A stretch of DNA of 64,000 nucleotides from Roseovarius nubinhibens ISM (GCF_000152625.1 NZ_CH724156.1:3340602-3404601); one strand, 5' to 3'; positions 53,427 to 63,096 are shown, counted from the stretch's first letter. Notes: a model not told the origin generated them from the letters alone. Numbers and translations: made by a program.

Positions 53427-54877
53427 GGCTTTATCTCCCGCCAACGGCGCCCGTCCCGATGCATCAGGAACATGGCGCTCTCCGGTCCGGAACTGCCCGG
53501 CGCATAGGGTTCGGGCGCCTGCCCCGACCCGTCCCACTCCGCGATGATCGGATCGGTCCAGGCCCAGGCCGCCTCGACCTCGTCGCCGCGCATGAACAGC
53601 GTCTGGTTGCCCCGGATCACATCCATGATCAGCCGCTCATAGGCATCCGGGAAATCCGCCTCATCGGGCCCGAGCACCTCCGCGAAACTCATGTCGAGCG
53701 GCACATCCACAAGACGCATTCCCCCCGGCCCCGGTTCCTTGATCGTCACGCCAAGCTCGATCCCCTCATTGGGCTGCAGCCGGATCGTCAGGATATTGTT
53801 ATGGCGCTGCCCATCCTCTTCGAAAATCGAATGCGGCGCGTCCTTGAAGATGATGGCAATCTCGCTCGCCCGATCCTTGAGCCGCTTGCCGGTGCGCAGG
53901 TAAAACGGCGTCCCGGCCCAGCGCCAATTGCTGATATGCGCCTTGAGCGCGACAAAGGTCTCGGTGGTGCTGTCGCGGCTCTCCACCTGGTTGCGATAGC
54001 CCGGCCGCTCGCCATCGCCCTCATATTGACCGCGCACGATATTGTCGGGCTCTACAGGATCGAGCGCCCGGATCACCTTGAGCTTTTCGTCGCGCACCGC
54101 ATCCGGGTCGAACTTGGCCGGCGGCTCCATCGCGATGAGACACAGAAGCTGCATGAGATGGTTCTGCACCATATCCCGCATCGCCCCCGACCGGTCGTAA
54201 TAGCCGCCCCGCGTGCCGACCCCGACACTCTCGGCCACGGTGATCTGGATGTGATCGACATATTGGCTGTTCCACAGCGGCTCGAAGAGCATATTGCCAA
54301 ACCGCACCGCCATCAGGTTCTGCACCGTCTCCTTGCCGAGATAATGGTCGATCCGGTAAATCTGGCTCTCGTCGAAATGCCGCGCCAGCATCTGGTTGAG
54401 CTCCTTGGCCGAGGCCAGATCGCGGCCAAAGGGCTTTTCCACCACCAGCCGCGTGCCTTCGCCCGCCATCCCATGCTTGTGCAACCGCTTGGCCAGATCG
54501 CCAAAGAGGCTCGGCCCCACCGAGAAATAGATCGCCCGGATGCGGTCGCTATGCATCTTGCCGGCCAGTTCCTCCCAGCCGGTCTCGCCCTTGGCGTCAA
54601 GCGTGACATAGCTCAGCAACTTGAGAAAGGATTTGAGCGCGCGCACCTTCACATCGCTCTTGTCGAGAAACTCGCGGATCGCCTCCTCGGCAAAAGCGCG
54701 GTAAGCCTCGCTGGTCATCTCGCCCCGCGCCGCGCCGATGATCTGGCTCTTCTTGCCGATCTGACCCGCGTTGAACCGCTGATAGAGCGCAGGCAGGATC
54801 TTGCGCCGGGCAAGATCGCCCGTGCCCCCGATGATCACCAGGTCGAAAGCCTCGACTGGGATGACGCGTGAAACCAT
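53423..54877 (-). CDS. zwf: glucose-6-phosphate 1-dehydrogenase
   Basis: 484 residues. It oxidises glucose-6-phosphate to the lactone with NADP+ or NAD+, the entry to the Entner-Doudoroff and pentose-phosphate routes. The nucleotide loop GGTGDLARRK is at 17-26, and the active-site signature RIDHYLGKETVQN holds the catalytic His-region. EKPFGRDLASAKELN and FEPLWNSQYVDHIQITVAE are also typical. The ATG at 54877 follows AGAGGTGCAG, and a GTG two codons upstream is possible. First gene of the operon zwf-pgl-pgi. The region upstream shows no clear CceR-like site. Confidence 0.96.
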   Translation of the reverse strand: MVSRVIPVEAFDLVIIGGTGDLARRKILPALYQRFNAGQIGKKSQIIGAARGEMTSEAYRAFAEEAIREFLDKSDVKVRALKSFLKLLSYVTLDAKGETGWEELAGKMHSDRIRAIYFSVGPSLFGDLAKRLHKHGMAGEGTRLVVEKPFGRDLASAKELNQMLARHFDESQIYRIDHYLGKETVQNLMAVRFGNMLFEPLWNSQYVDHIQITVAESVGVGTRGGYYDRSGAMRDMVQNHLMQLLCLIAMEPPAKFDPDAVRDEKLKVIRALDPVEPDNIVRGQYEGDGERPGYRNQVESRDSTTETFVALKAHISNWRWAGTPFYLRTGKRLKDRASEIAIIFKDAPHSIFEEDGQRHNNILTIRLQPNEGIELGVTIKEPGPGGMRLVDVPLDMSFAEVLGPDEADFPDAYERLIMDVIRGNQTLFMRGDEVEAAWAWTDPIIAEWDGSGQAPEPYAPGSSGPESAMFLMHRDGRRWREIKP

Positions 54878-55031
54878 CTGCACCTCTTTTCGCCGGACCC
54901 GATGCCCGACTTTGGCCCGAGACTAACACGCCCCCCGGTGTTCACAATGGCGTCAAATGCCCCTGTGCGGACTTTTATTACCGGGCTGGCGTCTTTAGTC
55001 GATGGTAGAGCACCAATGTGACGGGACCATC

Positions 55032-56015
55032 ATGAAAGATCACGCAATCACGCCGGACGATGCCAGCCTCACCGCCCAAGCCCCGGACGGCGCGGCAAAA
55101 TTTTCCGACCCTGCCGTGACCGCCAAGGGCGAGCCCCGCGCCTCCGTGCCGCTGAGCCATCCCGAAACGCTCTGGTTCAACACCGGCACGCTGTGCAACA
55201 TCACCTGCGTGAATTGCTATATCGAGAGCTCGCCAAACAATGACCGGCTGGTCTATATCACCGAGCCCGAAATGCGCGCCTATCTCGATGAGCTCACCGC
55301 CCGGAACTGGCCGGTGCGCGAGATCGCCTTCACCGGCGGCGAACCCTTCATGAACCCCGAGATGTGCGCCATGGCCCGCACCGCGCTCGCCCGCGGCTAT
55401 GAGGTGCTCATCCTCACCAATGCCATGCGCCCGATGATGCGCAAATCCGTGCAGGCCGAGCTCGCCGCGCTGATCGCCGACTATGGCCCCCGGCTCACCC
55501 TGCGCATCTCGCTCGACCATTGGTCTGAAGAGATGCATGACCAGATGCGCGGCAAGCAGGCCTTCGCTCGCACCCTCGACGGCATGATCTGGCTGCGCGA
55601 CCAAGGCGCGCGCATGGCGGTCGCCGGCCGCACCCTCTGGGACGAAAGCGACGCAGAGGCCCGCGCCGGCTATGCCGCGCTCTACGCCCGCCATGGCTTT
55701 GACATCGACGCCAGCGACCCGGGCACCACGGTGCTTTTCCCGGAAATGGACGAAACCGTCGATGTGCCGGAAATCACCACCGCCTGCTGGGACATTCTCG
55801 GCAAATCGCCCCGCGACGTGATGTGCGCCTCCTCGCGCATGGTGGTGAAACGCAAAGGCGCCGCGACCCCCACCGTGCTCGCCTGCACGCTGCTGCCCTA
55901 CGCGCCCGAGTTCGAGCTCGGCACAACCCTGGCCGAGGCCGAGCGCGACGTGGCGCTCAACCACCCCCATTGCGCCAAATTCTGCGTCCTTGGCGGGGCC
56001 AGCTGCTCGGCCTGA
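55032..56015 (+). CDS. radical SAM protein of unknown function
   Basis: 327 residues. The radical SAM cluster motif is Cys55, Cys59, Cys62 (CNITCVNC). The SAM-binding GGEP is in AFTGGEPFMNPEMCAMARTA (102-105), and LTLRISLDHWSEEMHDQMRG is the next conserved strand. Beyond the core barrel, four C-terminal cysteines stand out: Cys285 (LACTLLPY) and Cys314, Cys318, Cys325 (HCAKFCVLGGASCS). They could bind an auxiliary Fe-S cluster as in SPASM-type maturases. No substrate peptide or sugar-pathway gene lies next to it. The ATG at 55032 is used; an in-frame start ten codons earlier is possible. The next gene, an M48 protease, follows after 95 bases. Confidence 0.8.
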   Translation: MKDHAITPDDASLTAQAPDGAAKFSDPAVTAKGEPRASVPLSHPETLWFNTGTLCNITCVNCYIESSPNNDRLVYITEPEMRAYLDELTARNWPVREIAFTGGEPFMNPEMCAMARTALARGYEVLILTNAMRPMMRKSVQAELAALIADYGPRLTLRISLDHWSEEMHDQMRGKQAFARTLDGMIWLRDQGARMAVAGRTLWDESDAEARAGYAALYARHGFDIDASDPGTTVLFPEMDETVDVPEITTACWDILGKSPRDVMCASSRMVVKRKGAATPTVLACTLLPYAPEFELGTTLAEAERDVALNHPHCAKFCVLGGASCSA

Positions 56016-56045
56016 GCGTCGCGCCTCTGGCCCGCGCGGCTCTTG

Positions 56046-56065
56046 GGGTATTTGACACCAGAAAG
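56046..56065. repeat. left arm of a 20-bp inverted repeat around the M48 protease gene
   Basis: GGGTATTTGACACCAGAAAG, the exact reverse complement of 56808-56827. The two arms lie 65 bases before and 14 bases after the protease gene. Confidence 0.9.
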
Positions 56066-56110
56066 AGGCCCCGCCTTGCCCCGCCAGAGCCCCGGGCGCA
56101 TATATGAGAG

Positions 56111-56794
56111 ATGTTGAAACTCACCCCGATTCTGCTCGCCCTGCTCTACGGGTTCGTGATGTACCGCTTCTCGGCCTGGCGCACCGCGCGCGAGCTCGAC
56201 GCCCGCTCGACCGAGCTGGCCGATCCGATGCTGCGCGTGATGAACGACCGGCTCGCCCGCGCCCTCGACCTGCCGCGCATCCGCGTCCATATCTACGAGA
56301 TCGACCCGGTCAACGGGCTTGCCGCCCCCGACGGCCGCATCTTCATCACCCGCGGCTTCTATCGCCAGTTTCAAGAGGGCGAGGTCAGCGCGGACGAGCT
56401 CGCCTCGGTCATCGCCCATGAGCTGGGCCATGTGGCGCTCGGCCATGCCCGGCGGCGGATGATCGACTTTTCCGGCCAGAACGCCCTGCGCACCGCAATG
56501 GCGCTGATGCTGTCGCGCGTCTTGCCGGGGATCGGTGGGGCCATCGCCAATGCGCTCACCTCGCTGCTCGCCGCCCGCATCTCGCGCGCCGATGAATACG
56601 AGGCCGACGCCTATGCCGCGGCCCTGCTGACCAAGGCCGGGATCGGCACCGCGCCGCAGATCTCGCTGTTTCAAAAGCTCGAAAAACTGACCGAGGCCCG
56701 GGGCGGCGCGGCCCCCGCCTGGCTGATGAGCCACCCCAAGACCGAAGAGCGCATCAAGGCCATCGAGAAACTGTCGCTGAGCTGGCAAGCCTGA
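56111..56794 (+). CDS. M48-family metalloprotease
   Basis: 227 residues. One N-terminal membrane helix (about 3-19) anchors a catalytic domain with the zinc motif HELGH at 103-107 (SVIAHELGHVALGHA). The third zinc ligand is probably the Glu in RADEYEADAYAAALL. INGLAAPDG-like DPVNGLAAPDGRIFITRG is the usual substrate-strand region. The protein resembles small membrane M48 enzymes used in envelope quality control (HtpX/BepA-like) but lacks the four helices of HtpX and the TPR domain of BepA. The 20-bp arms of an inverted repeat flank the gene closely. Confidence 0.88.
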   Translation: MLKLTPILLALLYGFVMYRFSAWRTARELDARSTELADPMLRVMNDRLARALDLPRIRVHIYEIDPVNGLAAPDGRIFITRGFYRQFQEGEVSADELASVIAHELGHVALGHARRRMIDFSGQNALRTAMALMLSRVLPGIGGAIANALTSLLAARISRADEYEADAYAAALLTKAGIGTAPQISLFQKLEKLTEARGGAAPAWLMSHPKTEERIKAIEKLSLSWQA

Positions 56795-56807
56795 CGCAGC
56801 CCTGCTT

Positions 56808-56827
56808 CTTTCTGGTGTCAAATACCC
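56808..56827. repeat. right arm of the 20-bp inverted repeat
   Basis: CTTTCTGGTGTCAAATACCC, perfect complement of 56046-56065. It shares the pattern TTCTGG-N-AAATA-N-CC with the element at 12325. Confidence 0.9.
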
Positions 56828-56848
56828 ATGACACCCGGCCCGCCGCGC

Positions 56849-57391
56849 TCAGGCGGTCAGGGCCTTGGCGAGCCGGGGCAGCCGTGCTTTCTTCAAAAGC
56901 GGCCGCAAGCTCCACGCCTCGCCCGAGAGCCGCCGCGCCTCCGCCAGAACCCGCGCCGCCACCTCGGCCACCATGTCAGGTTTGGCCTGCCAGAACCCCA
57001 TGAGAAACGCGTCCGGGTCGGCCCGGCTCAGCCCCTCTTCGGCGAGGATATTGCGCGGGAAATCCTTGGCATTCATCGTCACGATCACTTCCGCCGAACT
57101 GGCGATGGCCACCGCCAGCACATGGGTGTCGGCCGCATCGGGCAGCCAGAGCCGCGCCTCGATCCCCGGCGCGGGCGCCACTTCGGCCTTGGGCCAGCGC
57201 GCCGCCAGTAGCGCCGCCTCGCCCGCCGCCTGCGCCGCGCCCTCCGGCCCGAGCTTTTGCGCCGCGCGCACCCATTCGCCGATGATCCGCTCGGACCAGA
57301 GCGGCGTGAACGCCCCCGTGCCCGCCACCCCCAGCAGCATCTCGCGCATCACCGTGGGATAGATCACATTGGCGTCGAGCAGCGCTTTCAT
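56849..57391 (-). CDS. PIN-domain protein (RSP_2648-like)
   Basis: 180 residues. The PIN nuclease fold is suggested by the first acidic residue in MKALLDANVIYP (Asp6), a second acidic cluster DAADTHVLAVAIASSAEVIVTMN (the Asp-x-x-Asp before the central helix), and NAKDFP near the end of the core. PIN domains are Mg2+-dependent RNases, often toxins, but no antitoxin gene is adjacent. This one is coupled instead to an rRNA methyltransferase gene (ATGA overlap), which argues for an RNA-related housekeeping role. From memory, similar proteins in Rhodobacter are named after RSP_2648. Confidence 0.78.
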   Translation of the reverse strand: MKALLDANVIYPTVMREMLLGVAGTGAFTPLWSERIIGEWVRAAQKLGPEGAAQAAGEAALLAARWPKAEVAPAPGIEARLWLPDAADTHVLAVAIASSAEVIVTMNAKDFPRNILAEEGLSRADPDAFLMGFWQAKPDMVAEVAARVLAEARRLSGEAWSLRPLLKKARLPRLAKALTA

Positions 57392-58584
57392 AGGGCGAAG
57401 AACAGCGCCTTGAGATAGCCGCTCTCGGCGAGCTGCGGATGCATCGGATGATCCGGCCCGGCAAAGCCCGTGTGGATGAGCCGCGCCTCGCGCCCGGCGC
57501 GACCGATGCCACGCACCGACGCGCCCCGGAACGCCCCGAGATCGGCCGCATGCGAGCACGAGCAGAGCCCCAAGAGCCCGCCCTCGCGCACCAGCGGCGC
57601 CGCCAGCCGTGCCACCCGCTCATAGGCCCGCAAGCCCCGGTCGAGCGCCTTTTTCGTCGGCGCAAAGGCCGGCGGGTCGCAGATCACCACATCGAAACTC
57701 TCGCCCTCCGCCGCCAGCGCTTCGAGCTGGGCAAAGGCATCGCCGCGCCGCGTGGCAAACCGCGCCTCGGCCCCCATCGCCGCCGCCCCGGCCTCGGCCA
57801 GCGCCAGCGCCGGCTCCGACCCGTCGACCGCCACCGCGCTCTCGGCCCCGCCCGCCAGGGCCGCGAGCGAAAAGCCCCCGACATGGGAAAACACATCGAG
57901 CACCCGCGCCCCCGGCGCGAACCGCGCGGCAAAGGCATGGTTGGGCCGCTGATCATAGAATATCCCGGTCTTCTGCCCGCCCATCAGATCGGCCATATAG
58001 GTCGCGCCATTCATCGGCACCGCAAGCGGCCCGTCGGGCGCCGCCCCGCGCAAAACCGCGCTCTCTTCATCGAGCCCTTCGAGCGACCGCGCCCGGCCAG
58101 AGGCGTTCTTGATCACGGTGCTGACACCGGTCACCGCCACCAGCGCTTCGCTCAGCACCTCGATCATCGCCTCGGCCCAGGCCGCGTTGGGCTGGATCAC
58201 CGCGACATCGCCAAACCGGTCGATGATCACCCCCGGAAGCCCATCGGCCTCGGCATGGACGAGCCGGTAATAGGGCGCCTCAAAGAGCCGCGACCGCAGA
58301 TCGAACGCCCGCAGCAGCCGCGCCTCGATCCACGCGCGCCCGATCTCGGCGCCGGTGTCGCGGTCAAGAACCCGCGCCATGATGCGCGAATTGGGATTGA
58401 TCGCCACCAGGGCCACGGGATTGCGCTCGGCATCCTCGAGCAGGCCGATGGTGCCCGGCGCGATCGCCCGGCTGCGGCGGTCGGTGACAAGCTCGTTGTC
58501 ATATACCCAGGGAAACCCGTGCCGGATGTGGCGCGGGCTCATTTTGGGTTTCAGGCGGAGAATAGGCAAAGGGGACAGCGTCAT
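57388..58584 (-). CDS. class I rRNA methyltransferase (RlmI-like)
   Basis: 398 residues. An N-terminal PUA-like RNA-binding domain (HIRHGFPWVYDNEL, about residues 18-90) precedes an EEHEE-type subdomain and a Rossmann methyltransferase domain. SAM binding is RVLDVFSHVGGFSLAAL, the acidic ribose contact VAVDGSEPAL, and the substrate loop VICDPPAFAP. The catalytic-region CSCSHAAD matches the C5-cytosine methyltransferases of the RlmI/YccW family, which modify 23S rRNA (m5C1962 in E. coli). The exact target here is inferred. It lies 43 bases behind the lipoprotein gene and overlaps the PIN gene. Confidence 0.88.
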   Translation of the reverse strand: MTLSPLPILRLKPKMSPRHIRHGFPWVYDNELVTDRRSRAIAPGTIGLLEDAERNPVALVAINPNSRIMARVLDRDTGAEIGRAWIEARLLRAFDLRSRLFEAPYYRLVHAEADGLPGVIIDRFGDVAVIQPNAAWAEAMIEVLSEALVAVTGVSTVIKNASGRARSLEGLDEESAVLRGAAPDGPLAVPMNGATYMADLMGGQKTGIFYDQRPNHAFAARFAPGARVLDVFSHVGGFSLAALAGGAESAVAVDGSEPALALAEAGAAAMGAEARFATRRGDAFAQLEALAAEGESFDVVICDPPAFAPTKKALDRGLRAYERVARLAAPLVREGGLLGLCSCSHAADLGAFRGASVRGIGRAGREARLIHTGFAGPDHPMHPQLAESGYLKALFFAL

Positions 58585-58627
58585 GCCGTCCCCTTAGATC
58601 AGTTTGCGCGCTCTGGGAAGAGCCGGA

Positions 58628-59257
58628 TCAGTTGAACATCTCAAGAAGCCCGAGCCGCACCGCCTTGAACCCTTCGGGATCGGTGAGCTCGGTGCGCACG
58701 ACCTGGGCCAGATGCTCGGTGATGCGCACCTTCTGGGTCTCGCCCCGCGCCTCGGCCGCCACCGCCGCCTCGCCGCCATAGGCCTTGAACCCGGCTTCGA
58801 CAAAGCGCGAGGGGGCCAGCGGCTCGCCGGTCTTGGGATGCAGCAGCGTCATGTTGAATTCCACGTCATGCACGCCGCCGGTGGTGTAGCGGGCCTTCTG
58901 GGTCAGCGCGTGAAAGCGGGTGATCTGGATGTGCAGATCGACCGTCGTCGGACCATCGAGCCCGGCCACACCCTTGGTCATCGCATCCTCGACGATGGCC
59001 TTGACCTGCGCATGACGGTCGCCCAGCGGATCTTCGCGCCAGACAATATCGCCTGCGGGGAAGTAGCGATTGGCCTCGCTCACCTCAAGGCTCTGCGGCA
59101 CATCGACGATCACCCGGTTGACCTTGAGCGCCGGCACAGAGGGCGCCGCGATAAGCTCGTTGCCCGGCGGCGTGTTACGGGTGGCGGTATCGCTCATGGC
59201 ACAGGCGCTCAGCCCCAGCCCCACAAACAGCGCAGTCATCACACGGATCAGTTTCAT
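58628..59257 (-). CDS. lipoprotein of unknown function (DUF6778-like)
   Basis: 209 residues with a clear lipoprotein signal (VGLGLSAC, Cys19). The mature part begins with a short disordered stretch, then VNRVIVDVPQSLEVSEANRYFPAGDIVWREDP, VDLHIQITRFHALTQKARYTTGGVHDVEFNMTLL and a C-terminal helix. I remember this family in Rhodobacterales as DUF6778; its role is unknown. The beta-strand pattern resembles small periplasmic binding or assembly lipoproteins. First gene of the unit with rlmI and the PIN gene. Confidence 0.75.
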   Translation of the reverse strand: MKLIRVMTALFVGLGLSACAMSDTATRNTPPGNELIAAPSVPALKVNRVIVDVPQSLEVSEANRYFPAGDIVWREDPLGDRHAQVKAIVEDAMTKGVAGLDGPTTVDLHIQITRFHALTQKARYTTGGVHDVEFNMTLLHPKTGEPLAPSRFVEAGFKAYGGEAAVAAEARGETQKVRITEHLAQVVRTELTDPEGFKAVRLGLLEMFN

Positions 59258-59455
59258 CTTGTCCTCCAGCGGGCCGAAACCCTCTTTGGGCTTTTGCCCT
59301 TGTCTGGAAACAATCTGCGCGGGAAATAAGGCGCATTTGAGATGGATTTAGTTCAATTCAGTGATGGTTTCAGGTCAGCGTCATGGCCGCATAGCCCTGC
59401 AAAAGCTGGTAAATTTACGTGTATACGAACGGATGACCGCCCCGCCCGCCGTGAC

Positions 59456-59749
59456 TCAGTCGCGCTGTTGCCGCCGCCAGCCGCCGCGCCGCCGGGGCCG
59501 CTCGGCACTGGCTTGGCCCTCGCGCAGCACCTCGGTCATCGGATGCTCGGGATGCTCTGCGCCATAGCGCGCGATCAGCGCCGCGATATCCTCCTGCGTC
59601 TCGCGCCCGGCCTCCATCGACAGCGCCCAGTCGAGAAAGATCGACCGGCATTCGCCGCCCGTGATCCCCTCGATCCGATAGGCCTCACGGATGAGCCCCT
59701 TGGGGTCCAACGCATCTTTCACGCGCTTGCCGTTCATCTCCGTGCTCAT
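59456..59749 (-). CDS. small conserved protein coupled to glnE
   Basis: 97 residues. The core VKDALDPKGLIREAYRIEGITGGECRSIFLDWALSM and AALIARYGAEHPEHPMTEVL is, from memory, well conserved in Rhodobacteraceae. The C-terminal 15 residues are Arg-rich. No function known. The ATG overlaps the glnE stop (ATGA), so it is translated with the nitrogen-control enzyme. A part in glutamine synthetase regulation is possible but only by position. The 198-base gap that follows holds no gene and must contain the promoter of the next lipoprotein gene. Confidence 0.75.
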   Translation of the reverse strand: MSTEMNGKRVKDALDPKGLIREAYRIEGITGGECRSIFLDWALSMEAGRETQEDIAALIARYGAEHPEHPMTEVLREGQASAERPRRRGGWRRQQRD

Positions 59750-62550
59750 CCCTGTCTCCCTTCCGGCGCGCGCTGCAGCGCCGCCTCGATGATCTCTTGC
59801 GCCCGCGCCGCGCGATGGTCGAGCGCGGCGATCAGCGCCGCCATATCCCCCGCCTCGACCTGACGCAGCAGGAACGCCTTGGCGCTGCCGGTCACCCGAT
59901 CCGGGTCCGGCGCCTTGTCGCTGAGCAGCCGCGCCGCCAGCGTCACCCGCCAACAAAGCCTGAAAGCGGATTGCAAATCCTGCCTCTCCGCGTCACTTAA
60001 CCAGCCGATTTCGACAGCCTCGGCCAAACCCTGATGCACATCACAGGTGCCGCTGCCCGCCATCAGGATCGCCGCCTGCGCGATGAGCTCCACATCCTGC
60101 AGCCGCCCCGGCCCGAGCTTGGTATCAAGCGGCCCATCGGGCTGTTTCGCCGCGCCGATCCGCGCCCGCATCTCCGCCACCTCGGCCAGAACCTTGTCCA
60201 CCGGATAGGCCTGCGCCAGCAGCTCGCGCCGGAACGCCTCGACATCGCGGCCAAGCCCCGTATCGCCAGCAATCGCCCGCGCCCGGGTGAGCGCCAGATG
60301 CTCCCAGACCCAGGCCTCGCTCTTCTGATATTCCTGAAACGCCGCCCAGGCCGTCGCCACCGGCCCCTGATTTCCCGAGGGCCGCAGCCGCATATCCACC
60401 TCATAGAGCCGCCCCTCGGCGGTCTGCGCGGTGATCGCGGTGATCAGCGCCTGGGTCAGCCGCGCATAATAGGTCCGCGCCCCCAAGGGCCGCTTGCCGT
60501 CCGAGCTCTCAACCCCCTCCGCGTCATAGATCACGATAAGATCGAGATCCGAGGTCGAGTTGAGCCGCGCACCGCCCAGCGATCCCATGCCGAGCACCGC
60601 AGCCCCCCGCCCCGGCGGTGGCCCGTGCCGCGTCGCGAACTGCGCCACCACCTCCGGATAGAGCGCCGAGACAATCGCCTCGGCCAATTCCGCATATTGC
60701 TCGCCCGCGCGGTCCGCATCGATGAGATCGCGCAGATGATGCACCCCGATGCGAAAATGCCATTCCCGCCGCCAGCGCCGCGCCGCATCAAGCTTGCGCT
60801 CGTAATCGCTCTCGGCGGCGAGCATCTCGGCGGCCTCGACGCGCAGCGCTTCCATCCCCGGCCAGGGCGCAAAGAAATCGCCCGCGATCACCGCATCGAA
60901 CACCCCCGCATTGCGCGACAGATGCGCCGCCAGCGCCGGCGCGGTCCCGGCAATATCCAAGAGCAGATCAATCAACTGCGGATTGGCCTCGAAGAGCGAC
61001 AAGAGCTGCACCCCGGCCGGCAGCCCCGCCAAAAACCCGTCGAGCGCCACCAGCGCCTCTTGCGGATGCGCGGCACAGGCCAGCCGGTTGAGGATCTTCG
61101 GCCGCAGCCGGTTGAAAATCTCCGTGGCCCGGGTCGAGCGCAGCGCCGGATAGGTGGGCCAACGGGCGATGATCGTCCGGTCGAGCTCGATCCCTTGCGC
61201 GGGCGGCGTCTCTTCCACGCTCTCCGGCGCATCGGGGGCAAAGAACCGCTCGATGATCGCATCCACCTCGGTAAGCCGCGCGGTGATCTCGTCGCGCAGA
61301 TCGCCAAGGTCGCGCCCCATGAAATCCGCCAGCCGCTGAAACTCTTCCTCGGAGCTGGGCAGCGCATGGGTCTGCGCATCGCGCAGCATCTGCACCCGAT
61401 GCTCGACCTCGCGGTGAAACCGGTAATGATCGCGCAGCGTTGCCGCCACATCCGCCGGGATCCACTCATTCTCCGCCAGCCGCGCCAGCCCCTCTTCGGT
61501 GCCGCGCACCCGCAACGCGCGGTCGCGCCCGCCCGCGATGATCTGCCGTGTCTGGGTGAAAAACTCGATCTCGCGAATGCCGCCCCGGCCGAGCTTCATG
61601 TTGTGGCCAAACTGCCCGATCCCACGGCCAAACCCCTTGGCCTCGCGGATCCGCAGCCGCATGTTATGGGCATCCTCAATGGCCGCGAAATCGAGATGCC
61701 TGCGCCACACGAAGGGCTTGAGCGTCGCCAGAAACCGCTCGCCCGCCGCCAGATCCCCGGCACAGGGCCGCGCCTTGATATAGGCCGCCCGCTCCCAGGT
61801 CCGCCCGAGGCTTTCGTAATAGGCCTCCGCCGCCGCCATGGCGAGGCAGACGGGCGTCACGCTCGGATCGGGCCGCAGCCGCAGATCGGTGCGAAACACA
61901 TAGCCCTCCGCGGTCCGGTCGTTGAGCGTCGCGCTCATCCGCCGCGTCGCCCGCACGAAACTCGCCCGCGCGTCGAGAAACTCCTCCGGCCCGAACCTCG
62001 TCTCGTCAAAGAGACAGATCAGGTCGATATCCGAGCTGTAGTTGAGCTCCCCCGCCCCCATCTTGCCCATGGCGAGCACCACCATGCCGCCCGCCGTCTC
62101 GATGTCATCCTCGCTTTGCCCCGGCAGCTTGCCACGCCGGATCTCGCGCCCCACCGCCTCGGTGAGCGCCCGCTGGCACGCCAGATCGGCAAACTCGGTG
62201 AGCGTCCCGGTCACCTCTTCCAACGGCCAGACCCCCGCCAGATCCGCGAGCCCCGCCAAGAGCGCAATCCGCCCCTTGGCCGCGCGCAGCCCCGAGCCAA
62301 GCGCCCCATCCTCGAGCCCCCGCACCTCCGCCATGAGACCCGCCCGCGCCGCCTCCGGGTCGTCGAGCGCCTCGCTCAGCCACCCCGCCTCCCGCGCGAT
62401 CAACCCGGCGAGATAGGGGCTGCACCCCGCCGCCCCCGCCACCAGATCGGCCAGCTCGGGGGCAAGCCCCGGCACCTGGCCCCGCGCCTCCTCGGCAGCA
62501 TCGGGATCATGGGGACGGGGACAGCGGGTCATGCGGGACAAAAAACTCAT
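59746..62550 (-). CDS. glnE: glutamine synthetase adenylyltransferase/deadenylyltransferase
   Basis: 934 residues from the ATG at 62548-62550, the normal size. Two nucleotidyltransferase domains are arranged in tandem: the N-terminal one (removes AMP) with [16 protein letters not shown], and the C-terminal one (adds AMP) with [15 protein letters not shown]. Each is followed by a helical GlnD-binding/regulatory domain. [25 protein letters not shown] and [15 protein letters not shown] are typical of the first half, and [14 protein letters not shown] of the second. Divergent from the RDD gene. A small gene follows with overlapping stop/start. A long open frame on the opposite strand is a shadow. 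Confidence 0.96.
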   Translation of the reverse strand: MSFLSRMTRCPRPHDPDAAEEARGQVPGLAPELADLVAGAAGCSPYLAGLIAREAGWLSEALDDPEAARAGLMAEVRGLEDGALGSGLRAAKGRIALLAGLADLAGVWPLEEVTGTLTEFADLACQRALTEAVGREIRRGKLPGQSEDDIETAGGMVVLAMGKMGAGELNYSSDIDLICLFDETRFGPEEFLDARASFVRATRRMSATLNDRTAEGYVFRTDLRLRPDPSVTPVCLAMAAAEAYYESLGRTWERAAYIKARPCAGDLAAGERFLATLKPFVWRRHLDFAAIEDAHNMRLRIREAKGFGRGIGQFGHNMKLGRGGIREIEFFTQTRQIIAGGRDRALRVRGTEEGLARLAENEWIPADVAATLRDHYRFHREVEHRVQMLRDAQTHALPSSEEEFQRLADFMGRDLGDLRDEITARLTEVDAIIERFFAPDAPESVEETPPAQGIELDRTIIARWPTYPALRSTRATEIFNRLRPKILNRLACAAHPQEALVALDGFLAGLPAGVQLLSLFEANPQLIDLLLDIAGTAPALAAHLSRNAGVFDAVIAGDFFAPWPGMEALRVEAAEMLAAESDYERKLDAARRWRREWHFRIGVHHLRDLIDADRAGEQYAELAEAIVSALYPEVVAQFATRHGPPPGRGAAVLGMGSLGGARLNSTSDLDLIVIYDAEGVESSDGKRPLGARTYYARLTQALITAITAQTAEGRLYEVDMRLRPSGNQGPVATAWAAFQEYQKSEAWVWEHLALTRARAIAGDTGLGRDVEAFRRELLAQAYPVDKVLAEVAEMRARIGAAKQPDGPLDTKLGPGRLQDVELIAQAAILMAGSGTCDVHQGLAEAVEIGWLSDAERQDLQSAFRLCWRVTLAARLLSDKAPDPDRVTGSAKAFLLRQVEAGDMAALIAALDHRAARAQEIIEAALQRAPEGRQG

Positions 62551-62634
62551 GGCCCGACCATTCCCCGCCCCCGTCCCGAGGTCAATGGGCCTCGCACCAT
62601 TGCACGCACGCGCCCGCCTCCCTATCTGGGGATC

Positions 62635-63096
62635 ATGACCTATACCCAAGCCCCGCTCACCTGGCACCTGCCCGATCCCGAACGTCAGCCCGAGTTCTAC
62701 CGCGACGTGGCGACGAAACGCTTTGTCGCCTTCTGGATCGACACGGCGGCAATCTTGCTGCTCACGCTCATCGCCGTTGTGCTGACCGCCTTCACCGGAC
62801 TTTTCTTCTTCCCGCTGCTCTTTCTCGCGGTGGGCTTTGCCTATCGCAGCTACGGGCTCGCCCGCCATTCCGCCACGCTTGGCATGCGGCTCACCGCCAT
62901 CGAATTCCGCGACCGCAACGGCGACCGGCTCGGCACCGACACCGCCCTGCTGCACACGCTGGGCTTCTCGCTGAGCTGCCTGCTCCCGATCATTCAGATC
63001 GTCTCGATGGGCTTCATGCTGCTCAACCCGCGCGGTCAGGGGCTCACCGATATCGCCCTTTCCACCGTCGCTCTCAACCGCCGCGCCGCCAGCTAA
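62635..63096 (+). CDS. RDD-family membrane protein
   Basis: 153 residues. Like other RDD proteins it has an Arg and Asp-rich first helix region ([25 protein letters not shown]), a second helix pair ([37 protein letters not shown]) and a third ([25 protein letters not shown]), ending with a cytoplasmic tail. RDD proteins are poorly understood; some act in sodium or pH homeostasis. The ATG at 62635 marks the start of this family's N-terminus. Divergent from glnE with 84 bases between. Confidence 0.85.
   Translation: MTYTQAPLTWHLPDPERQPEFYRDVATKRFVAFWIDTAAILLLTLIAVVLTAFTGLFFFPLLFLAVGFAYRSYGLARHSATLGMRLTAIEFRDRNGDRLGTDTALLHTLGFSLSCLLPIIQIVSMGFMLLNPRGQGLTDIALSTVALNRRAAS

Noticed and set aside
56849..57391. 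PIN gene as toxin of a toxin-antitoxin pair
   Set aside because: No small upstream antitoxin gene. The gene is coupled to an rRNA methyltransferase instead.
60034..63096. A 1020-codon open frame on the plus strand opposite glnE, fused to the RDD protein
   Set aside because: Only the last 153 codons look like a real protein. The rest is the low-stop antisense shadow of glnE, rich in Arg, Pro and His as expected for GC-rich antisense frames.
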